Shown in pieces: positions 15,435 through 24,145 of a DNA stretch of 35,206 bases (position 1 is the stretch's first letter; the number at the start of each line of letters is the position of its first letter). Made by a program: the position numbers and the translations under genes. The notes beneath the pieces were generated by a model. The model worked only from the letters and a program-made list of their open reading frames with translations, was not told the origin of the DNA and did no database searches. The DNA is taken from positions 1 through 35,206 of the forward strand of contig SSHC01000099.1 of the NCBI GenBank assembly GCA_008017265.1, read 5' to 3'. This stretch comes from Aeromicrobium sp. Its GTDB lineage: Bacteria; Actinomycetota; Actinomycetes; Propionibacteriales; Nocardioidaceae.

Positions 15435-18214
15435 TGCTCCTCCTCCTCGGTCACAGTGTGGGTGAACGGCAACGCCAACACCGTCACGATAAGCCACAAG
15501 ATCAACCAGACGAACCCGAGAAGCGGCCGCAGGATCGTCGAGGTGTCAACGGGTTCGGTGGCAACGTCGGTGGTGACCATCCAAACCCGCGACTCGGCCG
15601 TATCTGTTCCAGCCGGCGAAAGCCCCGGAACCGCGTCCATGCGTCGTTCCGTGTTTGCGTCAACGCGAGGTGAATAGATTGCGCCAATACCCAAATCGCC
15701 GAGCGCCTCAACGTCCTCAACTGACGGACCAGAAAGCAGCGACTCGACGAGTAGCTTGAGTTCTTGCGTCCGGGCATCGTTCGGACCCATGCTTTCAGTT
15801 CCGAACACACCGTCCATTTTGTTTACTACTTGCGCGACGATGCCTTCATCGAGATCGCCAGTCAGGACGAGCGTCGTGATTTGCGCATCCGTGAGGTAAG
15901 CGGGAATTGCTGGCGGTGCCACAACCGTGAGCGGGTCGGCGATACCGCGACCCATAAACCAACCAAGACCGAGCACCGGGAAGACGAGGATCAGCGCGAA
16001 CGCAAGTCGCGTGTATTGCCGATACCGGCGCATACGCACTGCCGGAGCGGCAAATAATGCGGCAGTCAGGAGCCCCGCCAACCACAAGGCCGCAGGCAAT
16101 CCGGCCCAGGCCGAAACCTCAGGAACCCGCGAAGACGGCGTGAACGAAACGGCCGACGCCACGAGTGCAAACGACAACATGACCGTCGCGAAAATCCAGG
16201 CGATGGTGACAGACCAACGAGTCTCGCGCGGCACGAGTGCAATGACGCCGACGATCAGCACGGAAATCATGACCCACCAAGGAGCCTGACCTTCGGTACC
16301 GCCTAATCCGAATGCCACGTCAACCACCGATGGGTCTACGGCCACAGGCGTCCCTGCTTCCCACCACACTCGCGCCCCTGCAAGCACGCGCGTCCACATG
16401 GCCGGACCAAGCAGCACAGAAGCCACGGCCATGACGATGGCGAAGTGTTTGCGCAACGTCGCCCATCGCCATGCCAACACGGCAAGCACGACGAGACAGA
16501 TCCACCACATGATCGGCGCGAACGCGGCAGCCACTGCGATGACAAATGCCGTTTGGGCGACCTTGACGAGGCGTGGTTCTTCAACAAGTCGCCACAACGA
16601 ACTGGCGATCACAGGAACGAGAATGAGCGCGACGACCGTTCCAAGTCGCCCGCCGGCGACTGCACCTGACGTCGCCGCCAAAAGACCGTATGAAATTGCC
16701 CAGATCATCCGTGGAATGCGGTCGTCGGTGAGTTGTCGGCCAAAACGGTGCGCCGTCATCGCTGCGAGCGGAACTGCAAAAACCAACAGCACCCAGGTGG
16801 TCAAACCGGGGTTAAACCATACGAGTCCGCTCGCCATCGCCATCGGAATTACTGCAGTTGTCGGCCAGTCGACACTTCCCACACCGACGTCATGAGCACG
16901 CGAGATAATCAAGGCCCACCAGTCGAACACACTCCCGGGAGCACCCAGCAGCACTGATGAATAGAGCCTGCCTGGGGGAAGCGACCGTCCCGCTACAACC
17001 GCAGCAGCACCCAACAAGACGACAACCGTCAGCCACGGCCACCTACGCCACACTGGTGCGGGCTGTTCAGGCATGAGTAGGTCGCGTTCATCGAGCGTCA
17101 TGCCAACGGCACGGTGTCCAATGATGGGCGTCTCTTCCGGCTTGATGATGTTGATGAGGCCCGCGCGGGCAATTTCGAGCCCATGTAGGTAGGGGTGCCA
17201 GAACGACGGACGCAAGTGGGCCAGTTCTTTTGATGTGCGTTCAACAAACGGTTTTCGCGCGGCGCGCGCGGCGCGAAGCTTCGTGGGCGCAAAGAAGACC
17301 GTGAGAACTGCTGCCAACTCGCGTTGAAACGCACGGAAGTCCTTGCCGATCAGGAACCCCAACGACCGAATCAAACTGCCGAAGAAAAGCCTCAACCACA
17401 CAAAGAAAACTCGCTTCGAGCTTTCATTAGCCAAGACGGTGTACAGGCCTGCGGCACGGCGCTCCCCCACACGAGGGCGCACTCCACCACGGCGGTTTCG
17501 GCGAAGCGAGCGGCTCGCTTCGGCATGGAAGACAATCGATTCCGGAGCCGTTCGCACACGCCATCCAGCACGATTGAGTCGCCAACCAAAATCGATGTCG
17601 TCACCAAAAAGTGGCAGATTCGGGTCGAGTCCGCCAAGTGCTCGCCACGCACTCCCTCGGACAAGCATGCCCGCGGTGCCGACGGCCAACACATCGCGAG
17701 GGCGGTCGTACTGCCCCGCGTCGGGTTCACCGGGTTCCAGCCCGGTTTCACGGTGACCTGTTCCGGTGATGGTGACGCCCACTTCAAGAAGGCGCCGCAA
17801 CGACGGCCATTCTCGGATCTTGGGGCCTACTGCGCCAATGTCGTCACTTGAGGTCGCCTCGTTGAGGAGTCCGGTCAAGGTTCCTGGCCCGACGATGACG
17901 TCGTCATGGAGCAACCAGTACCAGTCGGCTTGCGGAAGGGAAGCAGTAGCGGCGGCGACTTTCTCGCCAAAGCCGAGGCCCGGTTCGACCGTAATTATTT
18001 GCGAAGAATGAAAGTGCTCCGTGAGAATTTCTGTAGTTTTTACGTCAGTTTCGTCGTGGACTGCGATCCACGTGTCGGGCTTGAAATCGAGGCGCGCATG
18101 GGATTCGAGAACGGTGGGAAGCCATCGTTCCGCGCGGTGCGCGACGACGATTGCGACAACTGTCGGCGGGTTCTGGATCCACAGCGGTTCGCCGTCGAGA
18201 TTCTCCTCCACCAT
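15431..18214 (-). CDS. Large membrane glycosyltransferase, family 2
   Basis: 927-aa fusion. Residues 15 to about 260 form a GT-A glycosyltransferase: VVAIVVAHRAERWLPTVLES, WYWLLHDDVIVGPGTL with the metal-binding acidic pair, VGTAGMLVRGSAWRALGG, FGDDIDFGWRLNRAGW and VFHAEAS. Residues from about 380 on contain around ten membrane segments with no recognised catalytic domain, ending in a single helix (FVWLILWLIVTVLALPF). It transfers a sugar at the membrane, probably to a lipid-linked acceptor. It lies 49 bp downstream of whiB and is translationally coupled to DUF5719. Donor and acceptor are unknown. Confidence 0.87.
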   Translation of the reverse strand: MVEENLDGEPLWIQNPPTVVAIVVAHRAERWLPTVLESHARLDFKPDTWIAVHDETDVKTTEILTEHFHSSQIITVEPGLGFGEKVAAATASLPQADWYWLLHDDVIVGPGTLTGLLNEATSSDDIGAVGPKIREWPSLRRLLEVGVTITGTGHRETGLEPGEPDAGQYDRPRDVLAVGTAGMLVRGSAWRALGGLDPNLPLFGDDIDFGWRLNRAGWRVRTAPESIVFHAEASRSLRRNRRGGVRPRVGERRAAGLYTVLANESSKRVFFVWLRLFFGSLIRSLGFLIGKDFRAFQRELAAVLTVFFAPTKLRAARAARKPFVERTSKELAHLRPSFWHPYLHGLEIARAGLINIIKPEETPIIGHRAVGMTLDERDLLMPEQPAPVWRRWPWLTVVVLLGAAAVVAGRSLPPGRLYSSVLLGAPGSVFDWWALIISRAHDVGVGSVDWPTTAVIPMAMASGLVWFNPGLTTWVLLVFAVPLAAMTAHRFGRQLTDDRIPRMIWAISYGLLAATSGAVAGGRLGTVVALILVPVIASSLWRLVEEPRLVKVAQTAFVIAVAAAFAPIMWWICLVVLAVLAWRWATLRKHFAIVMAVASVLLGPAMWTRVLAGARVWWEAGTPVAVDPSVVDVAFGLGGTEGQAPWWVMISVLIVGVIALVPRETRWSVTIAWIFATVMLSFALVASAVSFTPSSRVPEVSAWAGLPAALWLAGLLTAALFAAPAVRMRRYRQYTRLAFALILVFPVLGLGWFMGRGIADPLTVVAPPAIPAYLTDAQITTLVLTGDLDEGIVAQVVNKMDGVFGTESMGPNDARTQELKLLVESLLSGPSVEDVEALGDLGIGAIYSPRVDANTERRMDAVPGLSPAGTDTAESRVWMVTTDVATEPVDTSTILRPLLGFVWLILWLIVTVLALPFTHTVTEEEEQ

Positions 18215-18263
18215 GGGAGTCAGCCTAGTTGGTGTCGGCTACCTCGCAGCAATCGCCGTACGG

Positions 18264-18515
18264 TCACGCGCGCTTCTTGAGTTTGCGGCGCTCGCGTTCA
18301 GACATGCCACCCCAAATACCGAAGCGCTCGTCATGCGCGAGTGCGTACTCTAAGCATTCGGTCTTTACTGGACACGTTTGGCAAACCTTTTTGGCTTCAC
18401 GTGTGGAGCCACCCTTTTCGGGAAAGAAAGATTCCGGGTCCGTTTGCGCACACAGGGAGCGCTCTTGCCACATGAGTTCCGGGTCGTCGCCCTCAATCCA
18501 ACCTACGAATGACAT
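18264..18515 (-). CDS. WhiB-family iron-sulfur transcription factor (WhiB2/WhmD type)
   Basis: 83-aa regulator. Four cluster ligands are Cys22, Cys45, Cys48 and Cys54 (CAQTDPESFFPEKGGSTREA, then CQTCPVKTEC), followed by the GIWGGMSERER turn and a basic tail. The motif ALAHDERFGIWGG and the gene position beside this glycosyltransferase and TIGR03089 match WhiB2/WhmD, which is needed for septation in mycobacteria and sporulation septation in streptomycetes (established for those relatives). WhiB proteins act with the primary sigma factor. ATG at 18515 lies in the palindrome ACATGCATGT; the nearest GGAGGG is 15 bases upstream, longer than ideal. Confidence 0.95.
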   Translation of the reverse strand: MSFVGWIEGDDPELMWQERSLCAQTDPESFFPEKGGSTREAKKVCQTCPVKTECLEYALAHDERFGIWGGMSERERRKLKKRA

Positions 18516-18610
18516 GCATGTAATTACAGTCCCTCCGACTACCCCACGTCAAGTCGAAATCAGATTTTTGTGTAATTCTTCGGCGTGTTGCCGTGACTTT
18601 GGTGGCAGAT

Positions 18611-19303
18611 ATGCTGGATCCGATGACGAGAACATTAGCTGGAATAACGCCAGCAACACCCGCCCCATTGGTCACGTTCTATGACGTTGCGACCTCCGAA
18701 CGAACAGAACTCAGTGGAACCACGATGGCCAACTGGGTCGCCAAAGTTTCCAATTTCCTCGTCGACGACCTCGATGTGGAAGTTGGCACCCGCATCCGGC
18801 TTGGCTTGCCAGCCCACTGGCTTCGCTTCGTCTGGCTGCTGTCGAGTTGGAACGTGGGGGCGGTAGTCGCCGACCACGACTGCGAGATCGGCTTGACGGG
18901 CCCGGACCTCAACGCCACCGAAAGCATCAAGCTCGCCTCCGCGCTCGCTCCGTTTGGCATGAGATTCCCGACCGCACCTGATGGGTTTCTCGACATCGGA
19001 ATCGAGGTGCTTGGCCACCCCGACCACTACGAACCATTCGCGATCCCCAGCGAAACAGACCTCGCTTGGGATTTGGCCGGAACCACCTCAACACATGAAT
19101 CAGCGTTAGCAACCCTCACGTCGGCAGCCAACCGACTACTGCTCGCAGATACCGACATCTTGACCGACGCCCGAGCTCTCATCTCCGCAATCAACTCAGG
19201 CGGATCGCTCGTCTCGGTTCGCAATGCGAGCCAGGATGCGATCGCGACGATCGCGCACCAAGAGAACGCCGAGATCTATCACGTGGGCGACGAAATCGTT
19301 TGA
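18611..19303 (+). CDS. TIGR03089 family protein
   Basis: 230-aa actinobacterial protein resembling the N-terminal part of AMP-binding (acyl-adenylating) enzymes but much shorter. LVTFYDVATSERTELSGTTM and ANWVAKVSNFLVDDLDVEVG match the family opening; the ATP-binding P-loop and the catalytic Lys domain of true synthetases are absent. Function is unknown. Start is uncertain: GTG 18593, ATG 18611 and ATG 18623 are in frame; ATG 18611 has GGTGG six bases upstream. It diverges from whiB and precedes the polysaccharide exporter, matching Rv3268 context from memory. Confidence 0.82.
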   Translation: MLDPMTRTLAGITPATPAPLVTFYDVATSERTELSGTTMANWVAKVSNFLVDDLDVEVGTRIRLGLPAHWLRFVWLLSSWNVGAVVADHDCEIGLTGPDLNATESIKLASALAPFGMRFPTAPDGFLDIGIEVLGHPDHYEPFAIPSETDLAWDLAGTTSTHESALATLTSAANRLLLADTDILTDARALISAINSGGSLVSVRNASQDAIATIAHQENAEIYHVGDEIV

Positions 19304-19416
19304 TGCTGGTTCAAACGCACTCGCTGAGCCATGTGCTCTAGAATCAATCCGTCGCCGAACTTCGCTTGTTTCGGTGCTCGATAACGACAGGCCCAACCGC
19401 AGAGGAACAACACCCC

Positions 19417-20280
19417 ATGCCCGTAGACGCATCCCGGCTAGAGGCCCAAGGCCTCTCGCGGGTTGGTGGGCGCCCACCATACTTCTCCTACATGCGAGAG
19501 GTGTTCCAGCGCCGCGACTTCATCGTTTCGCTCGCCCGGTACCGTATCGAGGCTGAAAACCAGCGAAACCGACTTGGCGTTGGCTGGGTGCTTCTCAAGC
19601 CCATTCTCAACGCGCTCGTGTTCGGCTTGGTCTTCGGCATTTTGATGAAGAGCCACGCCGATACGCCGTTTTTCATCGAGTTTTTGCTCATTGGCGTCTT
19701 CTTGTTCGAGTTTTTTTCCGGCAGCCTCGGCGCCGGCTCAAAATCCATCACGTCCAACTCGGCTCTCGTGCAAAGCCTGTCCTTTCCCCGCATGTCGCTG
19801 CCAATTTCGGTCGTAACTCAGAAATTCTTCCAACTCGTACCTACGATGGCGCTGCTCATCATCGCTCTCGTGGTGATGGGGCATCGCCCACAACTTGAGT
19901 GGCTTCTCCTCATCCCGCTACTCGCACTTTTCTATGTCTTTTGCCTCGGCATGGTGCTAATCGTGGCTCGGCTGACCGTGCATGTTCGAGACTTGGCCAA
20001 CTTGATCCCGTTCCTCACACGATTCGTTTTCTATACAACCGGCATCTTCTTTAGTTTTGATGTGCGGTTCGCCGATCATCCTGAACTGCTCGAGATTGTT
20101 CAATACCAACCCGTGTACGCGATCTTGTCTCTCGGCAGGAGCATCCTGTTGAACTCAGATCCGCTGTACACGATGGATCCCACCTTGTGGTGGATCACGG
20201 GTGCCTGGTCGATTGGGCTGCTTGTGATCGGTTCGGTCTTCTTCTGGCGAGCGGAGGAGCGTTATGGTCGCGTCTTCTGA
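19417..20280 (+). CDS. Polysaccharide ABC exporter permease (Wzm/TagG type)
   Basis: 287-aa ABC-2 permease. A cytoplasmic amphipathic N-terminus (REVFQRRDFIVSLARYRIEA) is followed by six membrane segments, including LLKPILNALVFGLVFGIL and FIEFLLIGVFLFEFFSGSL, and the conserved SLSFPRMSLPISVV loop. Such permeases flip lipid-linked O-antigen, teichoic acid or, in mycolata, galactan precursors across the membrane. ATG at 19417 has AGAGGA about ten bases upstream; the longer reading from 19366 lacks support. The ATPase gene overlaps its end by 17 bp, so the two make one transporter. Confidence 0.9.
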   Translation: MPVDASRLEAQGLSRVGGRPPYFSYMREVFQRRDFIVSLARYRIEAENQRNRLGVGWVLLKPILNALVFGLVFGILMKSHADTPFFIEFLLIGVFLFEFFSGSLGAGSKSITSNSALVQSLSFPRMSLPISVVTQKFFQLVPTMALLIIALVVMGHRPQLEWLLLIPLLALFYVFCLGMVLIVARLTVHVRDLANLIPFLTRFVFYTTGIFFSFDVRFADHPELLEIVQYQPVYAILSLGRSILLNSDPLYTMDPTLWWITGAWSIGLLVIGSVFFWRAEERYGRVF

Positions 20281-21013
20281 CCGGCGTCCCGTTGTCGTAG
20301 TTGACAACGTCCACGTCGAATACAAGGTTCTCGCCACGGGTAAGAAAGCTACGGCTGCGAACACGAAACAGTCGATCTTTTCTCGTCGCCGCACCATGCA
20401 AACGGTGCACGCGCTCAAGGGCGTTTCGTTTACCGCGTACGAGAACGATTCCATCGGCATCATCGGCTCAAACGGCTCCGGTAAGTCCACATTGATGCGC
20501 GCCATCACTGGTCTCACGCCCGTCAGCAAGGGCAACATTTGGGCGTCGTCGCGGCCCAGCATGCTCGGCGTGGGCGCTGCCCTCATCAAAGATCTCTCGG
20601 GTTCGCGCAACGTGATCCTTGGTGGTCTCGCGCTCGGCTTCACCAAAGCAGAAATTGAAGGCCTCTACGACGATATCGTTGATTTTGCTGGTATTCGCAA
20701 ATTCATCGATATGCCTATGCGCACCTATTCGTCGGGCATGACGGCGCGTTTGAAGTTCGCTATCGCCACGATTCGCGATCACGAAATCCTCATCGTTGAC
20801 GAAGCCCTCGCGGTAGGAGACCGCGCATTCCGCACGCGCAGCGAGAACCGCATTCGCGAAATTCGTGACAACGCGGGAACCGTATTCCTTGTCAGTCACT
20901 CCATGAGTTCAATCCGTGACACCTGCAATCGCGTGATCTGGATTGAAAAAGGCGAAATGAAGATGGATGGCGATCCGGAGGAAGTCATCGCCGCCTACGA
21001 AGCAAGCAGCTGA
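20264..21013 (+). CDS. Polysaccharide ABC exporter ATPase (Wzt/TagH type)
   Basis: 249-aa ATPase partner of the upstream permease. Walker A GSNGSGKST, signature YSSGMTARLKFAIAT, Walker B ILIVDEALAVGD and switch FLVSHSMSS are all present. The extended region before Walker A (residues about 25-50, with SIFSRRRTMQTVHALKG) is typical of the O-antigen/teichoic acid class. There is no C-terminal carbohydrate-binding domain, so chain-end recognition of the Wzt O9a type is unlikely. ATG at 20264 follows GGAGGAG with ideal spacing inside the permease gene. It converges with an LCP gene. Confidence 0.92.
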   Translation: MVASSDRRPVVVVDNVHVEYKVLATGKKATAANTKQSIFSRRRTMQTVHALKGVSFTAYENDSIGIIGSNGSGKSTLMRAITGLTPVSKGNIWASSRPSMLGVGAALIKDLSGSRNVILGGLALGFTKAEIEGLYDDIVDFAGIRKFIDMPMRTYSSGMTARLKFAIATIRDHEILIVDEALAVGDRAFRTRSENRIREIRDNAGTVFLVSHSMSSIRDTCNRVIWIEKGEMKMDGDPEEVIAAYEASS

Positions 21014-21067
21014 CCCGTCCCCTCGCACCGATAGGTGGAATCGCCGCGATGCTGCCGTCAGACGAGG

Positions 21068-22498
21068 TCAGCAAACAGCGTCGAGATCGTCCGTGTTGTT
21101 CGATGTGCCTGTCGTTTCCGTGGGTGTCGGGGTGCTCGGCGTCGGCTGCGTGGAGTTGGTGCTCGGCGTGGACTGCGTACGTGACCGCAACACGGCTTCT
21201 CGCTCACTCTTTGCGATGAGCGCCGCGATATCTTGACGGATCTGATCAAAGTTCGGGTCGGCGGTCGAGTACTGGGGCGGAACAATCGAGATCGTGGCAA
21301 TCGGCTGAGTCCGGGCCTTGATCGCCAAGTCGCCAAAAGCGCCCAGTTCGGATGCCGGAATATCTGTTGAAAGCATGTCTGCTGAACTGTCGGCAATGCC
21401 CGATGCCTTCAGCAGAATAGTCTGCGGGCTCGCCTGATTCGCGATTGCCCGCAGGAGACACTTTTGCCGGCCCATTCGGTCGTAGTCGTCGGCTCCGTAG
21501 CGGCTTCGCCCGTACCACAACGCTTGTTTTCCGTTGAGCTTTTGGGTTCCGGGCTGGATGTATTCGTTCTTCCACGAATCGTCCTTGCCGAACATTGGGA
21601 TCGGCTCCTTGATTGTCATCTCGACTCCACCAATGGCATCAACGAGCTTCGAGAAGCCCTTCATGTTGACAATGATGTGGTAGTTGATTGACAGCCCGGT
21701 TACACCTTCGATCGCGTCAAAGGTTGCGTCCATGCCTGGATCGTCACTATCGGGATACAGGTCCGTGCGATTCGAGGCGTACGTATGGACAGCGTTCAGC
21801 AAACACTCAGTGCCGCAGTTGAAGCCATACGGATACACCTCTCGCATGGGAGAGCCTTCCGCAAACGGCACTTTCTGCAAGTTACGCGGTAACGAGATCA
21901 TCACCGCGGCACCAGAGTTCGAGTCGATGCTGACGATGTTCATCGAGTCCGGGCGCAGGCCCATGCGACCCTTGCCAGAATCGGCGCCGATCAACAGAAT
22001 GTTGTACCGCCCATTGAGCGGGGGCTTCTCCTCGGTGGCCGTGAAAACCCTATCCACCACCACTTTTGACGCGGTTGCCGTATTCCATGCGAGATAGCCA
22101 CCGGTGGTGACGCCCGCTACCAGCGCGACGCAGAGTACGGAGACCGTGAATTTGCGCAAAAACCCCATGTGTGGAATCAGCGCAAGTCGCCATGCATCGA
22201 TAAAGAGCAGCAACCATGCGAGGACGAGAGCCAACATGACCCAACGACCAACGCCTAAGAAACCACTATTGGTTGCCAGATTGATCAAATCTGCGCGAGA
22301 CGGCCGATATGTGAACCACAAGACGCCCAAAACGACCCACAGCGCCACAACGAGGCTCATGACGGTGGCGCCGAGGCCTCGTCGGCCAGCCATGAATTGT
22401 GGGGTTCCTGGCCACAGGATCGAACCGCCGATCAGCGCGAGTCCGCGACGAAACCCACCTTGAGCGGCAACCCGCTGAGGCTTCCTCATTCGACTCAC
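21068..22498 (-). CDS. LytR-CpsA-Psr family wall-polymer ligase with multi-span N-terminus
   Basis: 476-aa enzyme that transfers lipid-linked glycopolymers to peptidoglycan. Instead of the usual single anchor it has about four N-terminal hydrophobic segments (VMSLVVALWVVLGVLWF, GRWVMLALVLAWLLLFIDAW, FTVSVLCVALVAGVTTGGYL). The LCP domain follows: NILLIGADSGKGRMGLRPDS, MISLPRNLQKVP, NMKGFSKLVDAIGGVEM, LWYGRSRYGADDYDRMGRQ, with its conserved Arg and Asp residues. A Thr/Ser/Pro-rich linker leads to the tail DDLDAVC. GTG at 22498 has GGAG seven bases upstream. It is downstream of a paralogue on the same strand. Confidence 0.92.
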   Translation of the reverse strand: MSRMRKPQRVAAQGGFRRGLALIGGSILWPGTPQFMAGRRGLGATVMSLVVALWVVLGVLWFTYRPSRADLINLATNSGFLGVGRWVMLALVLAWLLLFIDAWRLALIPHMGFLRKFTVSVLCVALVAGVTTGGYLAWNTATASKVVVDRVFTATEEKPPLNGRYNILLIGADSGKGRMGLRPDSMNIVSIDSNSGAAVMISLPRNLQKVPFAEGSPMREVYPYGFNCGTECLLNAVHTYASNRTDLYPDSDDPGMDATFDAIEGVTGLSINYHIIVNMKGFSKLVDAIGGVEMTIKEPIPMFGKDDSWKNEYIQPGTQKLNGKQALWYGRSRYGADDYDRMGRQKCLLRAIANQASPQTILLKASGIADSSADMLSTDIPASELGAFGDLAIKARTQPIATISIVPPQYSTADPNFDQIRQDIAALIAKSEREAVLRSRTQSTPSTNSTQPTPSTPTPTETTGTSNNTDDLDAVC

Positions 22499-22558
22499 GT
22501 TTTATCTCCGGTTCTCGACATTCCCAAGAGGCTATTCTCCACGACTACGCCAAACTGC

Positions 22559-22574
22559 CCTCGGGCAGCCGAGG
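22559..22574 (-). terminator. Short hairpin between the two LCP genes
   Basis: CCTCGG-GCAG-CCGAGG forms a perfect 6-bp stem five bases after the stop of the upstream LCP gene. No T-run follows, so complete termination is unlikely; it may only reduce read-through into the second LCP gene or stabilise the first message. Confidence 0.35.
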
Positions 22575-22579
22575 CGTGA

Positions 22580-24013
22580 TCAACACACGGTGTCGAGGTT
22601 CTTGCTTTGGTTGACCTTCTTGGGGTCTTTGACCTCGGGCGAATCGTCGACAGGTTTCAGTGTCGCAGTTTCGAGGTTCGCCCGCGGTGTGCCGATCGCT
22701 TCCGACTCTTCGATTGCGGTCGAAATCAGGCGGCGCACCTTGGCATAGTCCGGATCAGCCGTATTGATGACAGGTGGCACGACGGACACCGACGACAAAG
22801 GTTGCTTGCGCGTGTCCAGGGCTAAATTTACGAAGACGCTCATATCTTGGCGAGGAATATCGGTGCTGATCATCGCCGAACCAGACTTCGCGATGTCGCC
22901 CATGTTGAGTAGTACCTTTTGTGGATTCAATTGCTGAACCATCGCGTTCAGCACGCACTTTTGCCGACCCATCCGTGACCAGTCATCGTTCATGACGCGC
23001 GAACGGGCGTACCAGAGCGCCTGATCGCCCGTCAGTTGTTGTTCGCCAGGTTCGATCCACCCGCGAATCGGTGAACCGATTCCGCCGATCGCCGTACGTT
23101 CGCGCACGTTAATCCGGACCCCACCCACAGAGTCCACCAACTTCGAGAACCCTTTCATGTTGACGAGGGCGTAGTAGTTCAAACTCAACCCGGTGACTTC
23201 TTCCACGGCTTCCATCGTCGCGTGAATGCCCGGATCGTCCTCATCAAAACGGTCTGCGTGATCGTGGGCCCACGTGTTTACCGCGTTGAGATAGCAGCCT
23301 TCACAATCGAAACCGTTCGGGAACTCTTGGTTCATGACCGAGCCCTCGGGGAACGGGACGTTTTGCAGATTACGCGGAAGACCGATCAGCACGGCACGGC
23401 CCGTCTCGGCGTCCACGCTCGCGATATTGATCGAGTCTGGGCGCATTCCGGTTCGGTCTTTTCCGGAGTCAGTGCCCAGCAAAAGAATGTTGTATCGGCC
23501 GTCGTGCGGCTTGCTGACGGCTCCGCTGACAAACACGTCGCCGCTCACCTCGTTCACGACTGCGACGGCATGCGACGCAAAAATGAGCGTCCCGGCCATC
23601 CCCAAGATGGAGACGGTGCCGACCGCGGTGCCCGCAATCCGGTGCGCGCTCTTTTGCTCAAGCGGACGGCCCAAACGCCAGGCATCAAAGATCACATATG
23701 CCCAGCCCACGGCCAACGCAATGAGTGCCCATTGTCCCAACTTGAGTACGACGGGATTCATCACGAGTGACAGGAAAAGAGAGCGGGAAACGGCAGATAA
23801 AATAAGCAATAGCACCGCAATGAGGCCAGACCCTAACCAGACCCGTACGGCGTTCATGCCAAGACGTCGGTTGCCTTGAACAAGTTGCGCAGACCCCGGA
23901 ATGACGAGGCTCATTAGCACGAGAATGATGGCACGCCGGAGCTGAATCCGGGACGAAGCGTCCTCTGGATTGTGGTAGCTGCCACCGAGGGCGCTGTGGT
24001 TCACAGTTGTCAT
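22580..24013 (-). CDS. LytR-CpsA-Psr family wall-polymer ligase, paralogue of the next gene
   Basis: 477-aa LCP protein with the same layout as its downstream neighbour: several N-terminal membrane segments (AIILVLMSLVIPGSAQLVQG, WALIALAVGWAYVIFDAW), then NILLLGTDSGKDRTGMRPDS, LIGLPRNLQNVP, NMKGFSKLVDSVGGVRIN, LWYARSRVMNDDWSRMGRQ, and a short tail ending NLDTVC. The two probably arose by tandem duplication. I chose ATG at 24013 because GAGG lies six bases upstream; ATG 24016 and TTG 24025 are possible. It diverges from a third LCP gene across about 130 bp, presumably with back-to-back promoters. Confidence 0.9.
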   Translation of the reverse strand: MTTVNHSALGGSYHNPEDASSRIQLRRAIILVLMSLVIPGSAQLVQGNRRLGMNAVRVWLGSGLIAVLLLILSAVSRSLFLSLVMNPVVLKLGQWALIALAVGWAYVIFDAWRLGRPLEQKSAHRIAGTAVGTVSILGMAGTLIFASHAVAVVNEVSGDVFVSGAVSKPHDGRYNILLLGTDSGKDRTGMRPDSINIASVDAETGRAVLIGLPRNLQNVPFPEGSVMNQEFPNGFDCEGCYLNAVNTWAHDHADRFDEDDPGIHATMEAVEEVTGLSLNYYALVNMKGFSKLVDSVGGVRINVRERTAIGGIGSPIRGWIEPGEQQLTGDQALWYARSRVMNDDWSRMGRQKCVLNAMVQQLNPQKVLLNMGDIAKSGSAMISTDIPRQDMSVFVNLALDTRKQPLSSVSVVPPVINTADPDYAKVRRLISTAIEESEAIGTPRANLETATLKPVDDSPEVKDPKKVNQSKNLDTVC

Positions 24014-24145
24014 CATTTTCCTCAACGGTCAGAACTCCGCTGGCCGAATCCAGTATGAATCGCGCCTCCAACGATGACCGGCTAGACGCGCCGAAACACA
24101 GTGAAGTTTCACGGTGGATGTGGTGCTGTCAGGTACGGTCACACC

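Noticed and set aside
18512..18521. Palindrome ACATGCATGT over the whiB start codon.
   Set aside because: Short and partly explained by the ATG itself; not enough to call an operator.
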